DNA of 64,000 nucleotides from an uncultured Clostridia bacterium (GTDB lineage: Bacteria > Bacillota > Clostridia > UMGS1810), in assembly GCA_934481345.1 (NCBI GenBank), contig CAKSPF010000002.1:310001-374000 (forward strand), in the 5' to 3' direction. The position numbers and the translations under genes were made by a program. The notes beneath the pieces were generated by a model, which was given only the letters and a program-made list of their open reading frames with translations, searched no databases and was not told where the DNA came from. Position 1 is the first letter of the stretch. Each line of letters starts with the position of its first letter. This document shows positions 6,867-14,973 of this stretch, piece after piece.

Positions 6867-8023
6867 AAAGAATTATAGCAGCGGCGGTCGGTATCGGTAT
6901 GCTTTTGGGTACTACGGCTTTTGCCGACAGCATAACACTAAGTCTTGGCGATAATATATCGCAGACAGTTACACAGCAGGAACAGCAGAGGGCGATTTTC
7001 AGCGATACACAAACAAGTGACTGGTATTATCCGCATATGAAAATGCTTGTGGAAAAGGGCGGTATAAACGGATATGAGGATCACACCTTCCGACCGAACA
7101 ACCAAATCACAAATGCGGAGTTTATAAAAACCATTATTGGTCTTGTTGATACGGGTTCTATCGTGTATGACGCACATTGGGCAGAGGGCTATATCCAAAA
7201 AGCGAGAGGTTTGGGTATTATTGAAGCCGATGAATTGCCTGAAAACGAATATGACGAGCCTATCAGACGGCAGAGAATGGCGAAATTTGCGGCAAGGACA
7301 ATGGAAAAGGTTTTAAAGGAAACTAAGGCCGCTGATACGCAGGAGTATATTGCAAAGATAAAGGATTGGTCTGATGTCTGCGAAAGCTGTAAGCCGTATG
7401 TTGCAGAGGTATACTCAAAAGGTGTTATATGCGGTATGCCGGACGGAACTTTTTCGGGCGGCAGCTATACTACAAGAGCAGAGGCAACAACAATGCTTGT
7501 AAGAATGATAGACTCAAGCTATCGTGTAGAAATGTACGGCGATGTGGCGTTTAATAAGAATACAGATATTATGAGTGACGGGAAAATGAATGTTCAGAAG
7601 TCAAAGGAATTTATTGATATAACGCTTGAAAGCTTGAAGTTTTATAAAGAAAACGGCAAGTATTATGTAAGCGGTACATTCCCTGAACTTCCGCAAGGCT
7701 TTGAAAACTGGCTGATGATTACATCGCAGTCAAAGAAATATGAACCGAGCTTCGGATTGACAACGGGATTTACAATGATAGAGGAAAATAAAATCCCCAA
7801 TAGTGGAAGCTTTAAGAAAGAACTAAATTTATCAAATCCCGATAATTTGGACTTTGTTGTAATAAGAATAGGCGTTGATGCCGTGGATATGCCTGATTCG
7901 CAAGCGCAATCAGCATATTATAACATCAGTACCGCTCATTCAAATGAAATTACACTTGTTAAGGAAACAGGCGAGAACAGCGAAACCTTTGAATATGATT
8001 TTTCAAAACTGTTTCAGTGGTAA
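6863..8023 (+). CDS. Secreted SLH-domain protein
   Basis: A 386-residue protein with signal peptide MKRIIAAAVGIGMLLGTTAFA. Three SLH-type repeats follow: about residues 45-90 (ISFSDTQTSDWYYP-like start, GYEDHTFRPNNQITNAEF), about 100-145, and about 158-210 (GMPDGTFSGGSYTTRAEATTM). SLH domains bind pyruvylated cell-wall polymers, so it should sit on the cell surface. The C-terminal 170 residues are a beta-rich unknown domain. The start overlaps the stop of the ribbon-helix-helix gene and follows GGAGG. The next gene encodes another secreted protein, so the pair may display an adhesin or anchor the Tad-like device in the wall; that is inference. Confidence 0.85.
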   Translation: MKRIIAAAVGIGMLLGTTAFADSITLSLGDNISQTVTQQEQQRAIFSDTQTSDWYYPHMKMLVEKGGINGYEDHTFRPNNQITNAEFIKTIIGLVDTGSIVYDAHWAEGYIQKARGLGIIEADELPENEYDEPIRRQRMAKFAARTMEKVLKETKAADTQEYIAKIKDWSDVCESCKPYVAEVYSKGVICGMPDGTFSGGSYTTRAEATTMLVRMIDSSYRVEMYGDVAFNKNTDIMSDGKMNVQKSKEFIDITLESLKFYKENGKYYVSGTFPELPQGFENWLMITSQSKKYEPSFGLTTGFTMIEENKIPNSGSFKKELNLSNPDNLDFVVIRIGVDAVDMPDSQAQSAYYNISTAHSNEITLVKETGENSETFEYDFSKLFQW

Positions 8024-8038
8024 GGAGGATAATTTAAT

Positions 8039-9589
8039 ATGAGAAAGAATATATTATCCGGAGGGCGAATTTTCGCTCTCCTTTTTCTTTTGTGTATGCT
8101 TTTTGCAGGGACACAATCGGCATATGCAGCAAGTAATGTGTGGGGACGGTGGCAGACAGCCATATCGGAGGATAAAACCTACGAAAACAGCTTTATCGTC
8201 TCGGCACAAAACACATTCAGCGTAGAATTGTGGCATTATTCCAGCGGTTATTGGGGCAATAATTTTGTCCGTATCTATGATAAACAGGTTTTTGATGATC
8301 CCGATCAGCTTGCGGAAGCCGTAAATGCGGTTATGGAGTTTGATATGGCATTGCCGAATGAAGTTATATCATTGCTTAACGACGGTTACAATGTCGATGT
8401 TGTTATGTCGGCAAACGGCATACCGCTTAATAATATCTTTAATTTGAATAAGGGATTTACCTTTAAATATGAAAACGGAAAAATTGTTTTTAAGGCATAC
8501 CCGAAATTTAATTTTGATAAAAGATACAATTATCGGGATCACTTTGTAGCAGGACTTAATAAGGCGATTCCGTTTGTAGCAGCGCCATACGGATATAACC
8601 GATATGCAATGTGGACGAAAAATGGCAGGTCGGTAGGTGCGGCAAACGGTTTTTTCAATCCCGATAATATCTATGATACAGGTTCAGAAGGCATTATACA
8701 CCCCTCACAAATAAAAAATAATTTGGGATACTTGCAATCCGATTTGAACATTTATGTTGACAGAGAAAACGGTACTTTTGACTGGATGAGCAGCAATAAT
8801 ATTGCTATCGGATATAAAACCTTTGCAAATGCCGGAGCCGTTGCGGTTCATTTTGATTACCCGGTTACGATTTCTTTCTATAAAGGCGGCAAAATGACGG
8901 ATATTCCGAATAACGGCAAAAATAACGGCATTCCCGAACCTGATGATGAACCGACAGAGCCGAAACAGCCGAATTTGCCTGATGAAAATACATCAAGCTG
9001 CGGTGAGGTTATACGGTGGACGGAAGAAGATTCACATACCGTAACTAAACCTTGCAGACGGCACGGCTCACATAAATATACTTGCAAGCATAAGTTTATA
9101 TATGAAACAAGTTTGTCTGCGGAATATACTATGTCACCTAAGACGCTTAAAAGCGGATACGGATTTGCGGTTGATTTGAATACATCTGTTTCAACAAGGC
9201 TTGTATCACACAGCGGCGACTGCGATTCGTGGGGTAATAACAGATCGCCACAAAAAACTGTTCAAGCGCCAACGAAAGCAGATGTAAAGCTGAATTATAC
9301 CGTAACAAATGTAATCGGCACACAGGGCAATACAGTACCTCTTGAAAGGACGGCAAACAGCGGCACTCAAACTGTTTTTACCACTGCGGAAAATCCGATT
9401 TCGATAATGAAGTCAAGATCTATTTATACCGAAGTTTCGCTTGCCGGAACGGCGGAAAATCCTGAAACGCATAATTATGATATTTACATTTACGGAGGCG
9501 GTGTCAACGGTGTTGAGTTTTGCAAAACCATTACCGACAGCTTTGTTATTAACGGTTCAATGTTTGATGATGATGGCACAACATCTTGA
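8039..9589 (+). CDS. Secreted protein of unknown function, 516 aa
   Basis: The ATG at 8039 follows AAGGAGGATAATTTAAT. A signal peptide (about residues 1-30, ending AYAASN) is clear. Residues 31-280 form one domain; a proline/acid-rich linker (PEPDDEPTEPKQPNLPDE) is near residues 300-317; then a cysteine/histidine-rich segment (CRRHGSHKYTCKHK) and a beta-rich C-terminal domain follow. The cysteines at SCGEV, PCRRH, YTCKH, GDCDSW and EFCKT could make disulfides or bind a metal. There is no SLH, sortase signal or C-terminal membrane anchor. I do not recognise the family. The layout resembles an adhesin-like surface protein partnered with the SLH protein encoded upstream. Confidence 0.7.
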   Translation: MRKNILSGGRIFALLFLLCMLFAGTQSAYAASNVWGRWQTAISEDKTYENSFIVSAQNTFSVELWHYSSGYWGNNFVRIYDKQVFDDPDQLAEAVNAVMEFDMALPNEVISLLNDGYNVDVVMSANGIPLNNIFNLNKGFTFKYENGKIVFKAYPKFNFDKRYNYRDHFVAGLNKAIPFVAAPYGYNRYAMWTKNGRSVGAANGFFNPDNIYDTGSEGIIHPSQIKNNLGYLQSDLNIYVDRENGTFDWMSSNNIAIGYKTFANAGAVAVHFDYPVTISFYKGGKMTDIPNNGKNNGIPEPDDEPTEPKQPNLPDENTSSCGEVIRWTEEDSHTVTKPCRRHGSHKYTCKHKFIYETSLSAEYTMSPKTLKSGYGFAVDLNTSVSTRLVSHSGDCDSWGNNRSPQKTVQAPTKADVKLNYTVTNVIGTQGNTVPLERTANSGTQTVFTTAENPISIMKSRSIYTEVSLAGTAENPETHNYDIYIYGGGVNGVEFCKTITDSFVINGSMFDDDGTTS

Positions 9590-9603
9590 TTGGAGGCTTA
9601 ACA

Positions 9604-10203
9604 ATGAATTACAAGGAAACGGTGCAGCACACTGTTTGGAGTGAGCCTGACGAACAAAGGCGTGTAAGGCGTTTAGGTACAAAAACAAACGGTGAAGTGT
9701 TTGAAGATTTGAAACAAAAGCTTGAAACGGCGGGATTTATGCCCGATGACTATTTTATTATGTCAGGTGAGCTGAGGTCTGATGATAAAATCCCTGATTT
9801 TGATGAGGCAGTTTGCAGTGTGAATTTCGGCAGCGAGGGCATATATCTTGATATTGACTTAAAATATCTTTCGCCTGAAAACGAAAGGCGGCAGGTTCAT
9901 TTTGCAACAGGGAAAACGCTCGGAGAAAATACATTTGATTTCTACCGAATGTCATTGATAGCCGGAGAGTGTTCTATGCTTTTGAATGGTGACGGTTGCA
10001 CAGTGGGAAATAACACAAAAACAATACTGATTCTCGATGATGAGGAAACAAACATAATCACAAAGTCGCTTGAACTTCAGGCGACTTTTAATAATGATGT
10101 AAACAGAAGCAATTCGGAGGTATATAATCTGCTGCAAGCAGTAAATCCCGACGCATTAAACAAATTTCTCGAAAATGAGAATGATGAAGAATTGGAGGTA
10201 TAA
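9604..10203 (+). CDS. Hypothetical protein, 199 aa
   Basis: I chose ATG 9604, preceded by TTGGAGG. It has no signal peptide or membrane helix and a mixed alpha/beta pattern; GSEGIYLDIDLKYL in the middle and an acidic tail (ENENDEELEV) are the clearest features. It lies 5 nt before the ssb gene, so the two are likely translated from one message. It may be a conserved accessory protein of this element type (I have no named family for it). A cytoplasmic role linked to DNA processing is suggested only by its neighbours. Confidence 0.55.
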   Translation: MNYKETVQHTVWSEPDEQRRVRRLGTKTNGEVFEDLKQKLETAGFMPDDYFIMSGELRSDDKIPDFDEAVCSVNFGSEGIYLDIDLKYLSPENERRQVHFATGKTLGENTFDFYRMSLIAGECSMLLNGDGCTVGNNTKTILILDDEETNIITKSLELQATFNNDVNRSNSEVYNLLQAVNPDALNKFLENENDEELEV

Positions 10204-10208
10204 ATTTT

Positions 10209-10535
10209 ATGGTAATTGAATTATGCAAACTGTTAAACGAGGTTAAGACAAAAACGGTGACAACCGAAAAAGGCGAAAAAACAGTCCTGAATAATCGTGT
10301 TATGATTTATCAGGGCAGGAACAAAAGCACTTTTGTCGATATAACCGCATGGAACAGTATGGCGGAATTTATCGGAAGAAATTTTAAAAAAGACGATCAG
10401 ATTTATATTGAGGGTGAGCTGAAAAATAAACCTATTACGGTGGGCGAACAGAGTTTGCAGACAAACTTTGTGCTTGTAACTAATGCAAAGCTTATATTCG
10501 GAAAAAACGAACAGAGAACGGAAACGGAGGATTGA
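10209..10535 (+). CDS. ssb: Single-stranded DNA-binding protein
   Basis: A 108-residue protein with the OB-fold pattern of bacterial SSB: VNNRVMIYQGRNKSTFVDITAWN-like strands, MAEFIGRNFKKDDQIYIEGEL and a final beta strand with an NFVLVTNAKLIFG end. The QIYIEGEL segment matches the SSB QVYIEGRL motif. The usual acidic DDDIPF tail is missing; the protein ends in ERTETED, so it may not recruit the standard partner set. Such short SSB variants are common on conjugative elements, where they coat transferred single strands. It sits in a tightly packed set with RBS TTGGAGG overlapping the previous gene's end. Confidence 0.8.
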   Translation: MVIELCKLLNEVKTKTVTTEKGEKTVLNNRVMIYQGRNKSTFVDITAWNSMAEFIGRNFKKDDQIYIEGELKNKPITVGEQSLQTNFVLVTNAKLIFGKNEQRTETED

Positions 10536-10537
10536 TT

Positions 10538-11467
10538 ATGAAGCCTATCATAAACATAGAAGCTTTCAGACAGTATTATGAGGAGGCTGTAAACTGTAAA
10601 ACCATACTGAACGCAAATGCAGAAAATCTTTCGCTTGATGATGAACGGCGGCTTGACGCGCTGCTGCCGATTTACGATGAACACGGTCGGGAGATGGTGA
10701 AACGGCTTATAGTAAATGCAATAAGACAGGATTCACAAAATTACAGTAAACAGGTTCGTAAATGGGCAGACAATGCGGTAGTGGCAATGTTTATATATGA
10801 AACCGATAATGTGCTTTCGGACTATATTCCCGACCATTTATCAGAGGCAGCTATTGAGGCTGTCGCAAAGGATTTGATAGAAAGAGAAAAGCAGAAAAAT
10901 ACGATTAAATCAAGAGAGGGAACGGAATATGAGGTTATAAAATCGGAAGAATCAAATTGTCTGCTGTGTAAGCATACCGACGGTATTCCGACATATTGCC
11001 GAGCGTATATAACACAGCAAAATGCAAAAGACGCAGATTTTTCAGATGAATGGATGATTGCGGAAGGGTTGAGCTACAGTGATATGAATAAGGCATATGT
11101 TGATTCGATTGAGGAGGATAGGACAGACAAGCTTGTTCGTGAAAAATTCGATGAAGAATATAGCAATTTCAAAGAAACAATGGTATCGAAAAGCTCTCTT
11201 GATGTATTTGAATCGTGCTATAAAATAGCGGCTATGGAGGATGTGTATTTTTATGTGACAGAAAACAAAATATTTACGCCGGAAGAAAAGGACTATATTT
11301 TAAATTCCGGCGATTATGTGTTGACCGATTTAATGCAGGCTTGGTATGATTACGGCGACTGGAGCGATAGAGTATCAGACAGTGTTGATAATACATTTAA
11401 CGAGCGTATGGACGAATATCAAAAATCGTTGGATAATAGCGAGGATTGCGGGGAAGAATTGGAGTGA
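10538..11467 (+). CDS. Hypothetical protein with DUF3848/DUF3849-like part, 309 aa
   Basis: I chose ATG 10538, 2 nt after the ssb stop. Soluble and highly charged; it starts with a helical region (AFRQYYEEAVNCKTI), has LCKHTDGIPTYCRAY (CxxxxxxxxxxC) in the middle, and ends with a helical region (VREKFDEEYSNFKET through DRVSDSVDNTFNERMDEY). The second half is reminiscent of DUF3848-type proteins from Firmicute mobile elements, but I cannot confirm it. The cysteine pair is suggestive but not a standard zinc site. It follows ssb and precedes a P-loop kinase-like gene, which suggests a role in element DNA metabolism. Confidence 0.5.
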   Translation: MKPIINIEAFRQYYEEAVNCKTILNANAENLSLDDERRLDALLPIYDEHGREMVKRLIVNAIRQDSQNYSKQVRKWADNAVVAMFIYETDNVLSDYIPDHLSEAAIEAVAKDLIEREKQKNTIKSREGTEYEVIKSEESNCLLCKHTDGIPTYCRAYITQQNAKDADFSDEWMIAEGLSYSDMNKAYVDSIEEDRTDKLVREKFDEEYSNFKETMVSKSSLDVFESCYKIAAMEDVYFYVTENKIFTPEEKDYILNSGDYVLTDLMQAWYDYGDWSDRVSDSVDNTFNERMDEYQKSLDNSEDCGEELE

Positions 11468-11471
11468 TGAT

Positions 11472-12038
11472 ATGAAAACTCTGGTTGTCAATCTCTTTGC
11501 GGGTCCGGGAGCCGGCAAAACTACATGCGCTTGGCAAATTGCTTCTGAATTAAAGAAGCGGGGCATTGTGACCGAGTATGTTCCTGAATATGCAAAAGAG
11601 CTTGTATGGGACGAAAATTATGAGGCATTAGCAGATCAGGAGAGTATATTTGCGGAACAGGCTCACCGAATAAACAGGCTTGTAGATAAGGTTGATGTAA
11701 TTGTGACAGATTCACCTATATTGTTCAGCGAGATTTACGGAAAGAATAACAGTAACGATTTTCGTGCAAGAATATGGGACGAGCATAACAGTCACAATAA
11801 TTTTAACCTGTTTATAAACCGTGGAAGTACATTTGAGCAGCAAGGGCGAATACATAACCTTGAAGAAAGCAAAGAGAAAGATAATGAAATAAAGCAAATG
11901 CTTGATGAACATTCAGTGTATTACGGCAATTACTATCATAGAACAGTACCTGTTATTATTGATAATATTGTTAAAACTTTGAATCGTATTCAAGCATACA
12001 CAGAACAAGACGAAGATGATGAGGAAATGGAATTATGA
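11472..12038 (+). CDS. P-loop nucleotide kinase/AAA-like protein
   Basis: A 188-residue protein with Walker A GPGAGKTT at residues 11-18 and a VIVTDSPILFSEIYG Walker B-like segment in the middle, the pattern of NadR/phage-type nucleotide kinases (AAA_28-like). The ATG 11472 follows GGAGTGATGAT. It may phosphorylate a nucleotide or nicotinamide-ribose-type substrate; phages and conjugative elements often carry such a gene. It is the last gene before a strong terminator. A very acidic C-terminus (EQDEDDEEMEL) ends the protein, like two other proteins of region A. I am sure of the ATP-binding fold, less of the substrate. Confidence 0.7.
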   Translation: MKTLVVNLFAGPGAGKTTCAWQIASELKKRGIVTEYVPEYAKELVWDENYEALADQESIFAEQAHRINRLVDKVDVIVTDSPILFSEIYGKNNSNDFRARIWDEHNSHNNFNLFINRGSTFEQQGRIHNLEESKEKDNEIKQMLDEHSVYYGNYYHRTVPVIIDNIVKTLNRIQAYTEQDEDDEEMEL

Positions 12039-12041
12039 GTG

Positions 12042-12064
12042 GGGCGGCATTTGCCGCCCTTTTT
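12042..12064 (+). terminator. Rho-independent terminator
   Basis: GGGCGGC (12042-12048) and GCCGCCC (12053-12059) make a perfect 7-bp GC stem with an ATTT loop and a T-tract behind it. It ends the transcript that includes ssb and the kinase-like gene and separates it from repA. Confidence 0.9.
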
Positions 12065-12085
12065 CAGTTTTAGGAGGAAAGAACA

Positions 12086-12718
12086 GTGAACAGTAATTTA
12101 TATAAAATCAATGAGGTAACACAGCACAAATATTATCAAGTGCCGAAAGAGCTATATACAAATCCGAGATATAAGACCACAATCAATAATGACGCAAAAA
12201 TGCTTTATGCCTTACTTCTTGACCGAATGGAGCTGTCAAGAACAAACGGCTGGATTGAAGATGACGGAACCATATTTTTGATTTTTAAGCGCGAGGACTT
12301 GGCTGATATGCTCGGCATATGCACTACAACGGTCTGGAGAGCTATAAAACAGCTTAAAGAAGCGGGTTTGATAGAGGAAAAAAGACAGGGCTTGAACAGA
12401 CCTAACCTCATATATATCGGTAAAATTGATTATAGTGTGCCGGGAGAAAAAGAACCTGAAAATACTAAAGATGAAATTACTGATACACCCTCAAATGACA
12501 CTACACCTATTTTATCTTCGGACATTGAAAATTTAAAGGACAGGACTTTTACAGATGAAAGGTCGGGAGCTTTAAAAAATAAATGTCAGGACATTTCAAA
12601 ATTAAAACCAAATAAGACTGATAATAATAAACCTGAATATAACGATACTGATGATAATGAGCCTGAGAGTTTAAATAAAGCTGAAAAAGAATATTTTACA
12701 GAGCTTAACAGTAGTTAA
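12086..12718 (+). CDS. RepA_N-type replication initiator (short)
   Basis: A 210-residue protein starting at GTG 12086 behind AGGAGGAAAG. YYQVPKELYTNPRYK, then DAKMLYALLLDRMELSRTNGW, and a winged-helix segment with LGICTTTVWRAIKQLKEAGL and IEEKRQGLNRPNLIYIG match the conserved N-terminal DNA-binding domain of RepA_N initiators on Firmicute plasmids and conjugative elements. The C-terminal half is low complexity (T/N/D/E-rich) and lacks the usual second domain, so it may be a short version or a truncated one. It is the last recognisable gene of region A and is followed by palindrome copy 3. It would bind its own origin to start replication of the excised element. Confidence 0.8.
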   Translation: MNSNLYKINEVTQHKYYQVPKELYTNPRYKTTINNDAKMLYALLLDRMELSRTNGWIEDDGTIFLIFKREDLADMLGICTTTVWRAIKQLKEAGLIEEKRQGLNRPNLIYIGKIDYSVPGEKEPENTKDEITDTPSNDTTPILSSDIENLKDRTFTDERSGALKNKCQDISKLKPNKTDNNKPEYNDTDDNEPESLNKAEKEYFTELNSS

Positions 12719-12721
12719 TAG

Positions 12722-12750
12722 TGACCTTATTCCGATTTGGAACAAGGTCA
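12722..12750 (+). repeat. Dispersed 29-bp palindrome, copy 3
   Basis: TGACCTTATTCC and GGAACAAGGTCA pair over 12 bp with one G-U pair around GATTT. Its reverse complement is nearly identical to copy 1. It lies just after the RepA_N stop, near the presumed edge of the mobile region. Confidence 0.85.
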
Positions 12751-12965
12751 ATGAAATTTGAATTAAAATAACAAGTACGCCTTTTAGCACAAATTTTCCA
12801 CCATGTACAAGGGTAAAATTCATGGTCTCTTGCGAGACTGCCATTGACATGATGTAAAATCCGTGCTATATTACAACAAAAGCAGTAAAGCCTAAACTCT
12901 GTTGACTATAAGCTATGCGTGGGCAATGTTTACCGTCATTTCTCAGTTTTAGGCAAAGTGATATT
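12751..12965. other. Noncoding gap at the end of region A
   Basis: No gene with a good start is visible in these 215 bases. They contain a hairpin GTCTC-TTGC-GAGAC at 12825-12838 with outer arms CCATG/CATGG, and an imperfect inverted repeat with GCCTAAAC near 12888 and CAGTTTTAGGC near 12946-12956. The gap separates mobile-element genes (plus strand) from the minus-strand RpiR gene, so an element end may lie here, but I could not find a duplicated target or an attachment core. Confidence 0.45.
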
Positions 12966-13844
12966 TTATAAAATTTTATCATTTTTTACAGCATAAGTTG
13001 TCTTGTCTACCATCATGGATGACGATATCTTGCTTTGATTATATATGCATGAATACAGGATATCGATTATTGTTATTTGTCCTTGTATTAACGGAAAATC
13101 CATGTCAAGATACTTATTTGAATTTCGTATGGTTGTGCATATGTTTATATCTGAAATTTCAGATAACGGCGATTGAAGAAAATCACAAAGAGTAATTATA
13201 GAAGCCCCATTTTGCTTTGCAATCTTTGCCGTTTCAACAATTGGTTTTGTTCGTCCGGAAGACGATATCACAAAAAGAACGTCACCTTTTTTCATGACAG
13301 ATGCCTTCATTTTTGATATTATGATGTCTGTGTCAAACGAACAATTCAATTTCAATCTGAACATTTTTGTATAGGCATAGAGCGCAGTGACGGCAGAGGT
13401 TCCCAAGCCGACAAAATAGATAAAACCGGCTTTGTTGAAATAATTAATAATTTGTTCTATAAGTTCCTCTTTGAGTGAATTGAAACAGTTTGTAACGACG
13501 CTTGCGGAAAAGTCACAAACTTTGCTGCTTATATTTCCAAAAGAAAGTTCAGCCGAGTTATCAACACTGTAATTTTCAAGTTTTAGTTCAAGTTTTTTGT
13601 GGTTTTGTATTTCGTGCAAAATAATGCGTTTAAATTCTTTTATCCCGGAAACACCGATTTCTTTTAAAAATCTGCACACTGTCGCATAGCTTGTGTTAGT
13701 TTTTTCGGCAAGAATTTCTATTGTAAAACTATGTACACTTTCAATATTTAATAAAATATAATTGGCAATGCGCGACCATTTTTTCTTTTTCTTATCGTTC
13801 TTTAACGTACAAAGCCGAGCAATATATAATGAGTTATTTTCCAT
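12966..13844 (-). CDS. RpiR/MurR-type transcriptional regulator
   Basis: A 292-residue protein with the RpiR layout: an N-terminal helix-turn-helix (about residues 25-80, with ILAEKTNTSYATVCRFLKEIG) and a sugar-phosphate binding SIS domain (about 120-255, with GLGTSAVTALYAYTKMFRL and VLFVISSSGRTKPIVE). The SSSGRT stretch is the phosphosugar loop. RBS AGAGGTG lies upstream on the minus strand. It is divergent from the rhamnose operon, so it probably controls it and itself. Its ligand would be a phosphorylated sugar such as L-rhamnulose 1-phosphate; this is inference from position. The full promoter region is annotated separately. Confidence 0.85.
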   Translation of the reverse strand: MENNSLYIARLCTLKNDKKKKKWSRIANYILLNIESVHSFTIEILAEKTNTSYATVCRFLKEIGVSGIKEFKRIILHEIQNHKKLELKLENYSVDNSAELSFGNISSKVCDFSASVVTNCFNSLKEELIEQIINYFNKAGFIYFVGLGTSAVTALYAYTKMFRLKLNCSFDTDIIISKMKASVMKKGDVLFVISSSGRTKPIVETAKIAKQNGASIITLCDFLQSPLSEISDINICTTIRNSNKYLDMDFPLIQGQITIIDILYSCIYNQSKISSSMMVDKTTYAVKNDKIL

Positions 13845-13865
13845 ACAAAGTCACCTCTAAATTAG

Positions 13866-13894
13866 ATTTTAACTAAAATGATATAAAATGTCAA
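13866..13894 (-). promoter_or_regulatory. Promoter of the RpiR gene (minus strand)
   Basis: On the minus strand TTGACA (plus 13889-13894) and TAAAAT (plus 13866-13871) are spaced by 17 nt, about 22 bp upstream of the RpiR ATG. This is a good sigma-A-type promoter. A second ATGATAT half-site (same as in the plus-strand palindrome) lies in its spacer at about 13878-13884. Confidence 0.7.
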
Positions 13895-13925
13895 GTATGT
13901 ATCAAAAATATTTAAAATTTTCTGT

Positions 13926-13949
13926 TTATGATATTGAAATATATCATAA
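13926..13949 (+). promoter_or_regulatory. Palindromic candidate operator for the RpiR regulator
   Basis: TTATGATAT (13926-13934) and ATATCATAA (13941-13949) are perfect 9-bp inverted arms around TGAAAT. The site covers the -35 box of the rhamnose operon promoter, where a bound repressor would block RNA polymerase. The pairing of an RpiR gene and a palindrome in the same divergent gap makes this the likely binding site; the link is inference. Confidence 0.6.
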
Positions 13950-13962
13950 TTTTATGTATAAT
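13934..13962 (+). promoter_or_regulatory. Promoter of the rhamnose-type operon
   Basis: TTGAAA at 13934-13939 and TATAAT at 13957-13962 with a 17-nt spacer form a sigma-A-type promoter 31 bp upstream of the first gene of the operon (13994). The -35 box lies inside the palindrome at 13926-13949. Confidence 0.75.
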
Positions 13963-13993
13963 ATATAAAAAACGAGAAAGTGTGGGAAGCTAA

Positions 13994-14968
13994 ATGGAGA
14001 GAAAATATTCAGTTTTTATTTTTAATGTTGCATCGTGTTCGGACAGATACTGCGGTGCATACGGCAGAGAGTTTTCTATGGAGGAAATGTTTGACAGAGT
14101 TAAAAGTATCAAGGAATTATCTGCTGTTGACGTAGTAATGAATGAGATGTTCAAAAATAACAAAGAACAGATAAAGGAAAATTTAAAGAGAACAGGGTTA
14201 AGAGTTGCATCTGTTGCGGTGGATACGTTTGCAAATCCGATTTATCAGCAGGGAAGCCTTTCGTCAATTGATGAAAGAATACGTAATCAGGCAATAGCGG
14301 ATACAAAAGATGCGATGGACTTTGCAGCAGAAATCGGCTGCAATATAGTCACACTTTGGCCCGGACAAGATGGATACGATTATATTTTCCAGGCCGATTA
14401 CATACGTGAAAGAAAGTTGTTTCAGGATGCGCTCAGCGAACTTTGCGATTACAAAAATGACATAACTCTCACATTAGAGTATAAAATTAAAGAGCCGAGA
14501 ACTCATTCGTATATAAGCACAATAGGTTCAACGCTGTTGATGATAAACACAATAGGCAAAGATAATCTTGGTATTGCATTGGATTACGGACATGCCGCAT
14601 TGGGATATGAAAGTCCGGCTGAGGCGGTTGCAATGTGCAGTATGTACGGAAACAGATTAAAGCACATTCATATAAATGATAATTATCGTTTGTGGGACGA
14701 TGATATGATAGTCGGGAGCGTTCATACTCTTGAATATCTGGAGTTTATATTCTGGCTCAGGAAAACAGGATATTCGGGATATATGACGCTTGACCAGTTC
14801 CCGTTCAGAGAGGATGGGCGTGACGCAGTTGAGGAGAGTGCTCTTTGGCTTGATGCACTGGAAAAAATAATGGATAATGCGGACTTTGACGAAATAGAAA
14901 GTGTTATTTCACAAAAAGATGCAATAAAGGCAAGCAAACTCATGAGAAAAATATTATTGGGAGTGTAA
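13994..14968 (+). CDS. Sugar isomerase, TIM-barrel (L-rhamnose isomerase-like)
   Basis: A 324-residue xylose-isomerase-like TIM barrel. Visible metal/substrate motifs are TLEYK (the strand with a catalytic Glu), ALDYGHAALGYES (Asp/His strand), HIHINDNY (His on the barrel) and a final TLDQFPFRED segment. It is followed 5 nt later by a RhaD-type aldolase and then a RhaB-type kinase, so it most likely turns L-rhamnose into L-rhamnulose. It is of the xylose-isomerase-like type rather than the larger RhaA type of enteric bacteria. The ATG follows GTGGGAAG. It could instead be a different sugar-phosphate isomerase or epimerase; the neighbours favour the rhamnose reading. Confidence 0.7.
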   Translation: MERKYSVFIFNVASCSDRYCGAYGREFSMEEMFDRVKSIKELSAVDVVMNEMFKNNKEQIKENLKRTGLRVASVAVDTFANPIYQQGSLSSIDERIRNQAIADTKDAMDFAAEIGCNIVTLWPGQDGYDYIFQADYIRERKLFQDALSELCDYKNDITLTLEYKIKEPRTHSYISTIGSTLLMINTIGKDNLGIALDYGHAALGYESPAEAVAMCSMYGNRLKHIHINDNYRLWDDDMIVGSVHTLEYLEFIFWLRKTGYSGYMTLDQFPFREDGRDAVEESALWLDALEKIMDNADFDEIESVISQKDAIKASKLMRKILLGV

Positions 14969-14973
14969 AAATA

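Noticed and set aside
12720..12960. Paired attachment-site repeats joining the ends of regions A and C
   Set aside because: Comparing by eye with 56,220-56,460 gave no shared repeat beyond chance; large serine recombinases need only a 2-bp core, so this cannot be settled here.
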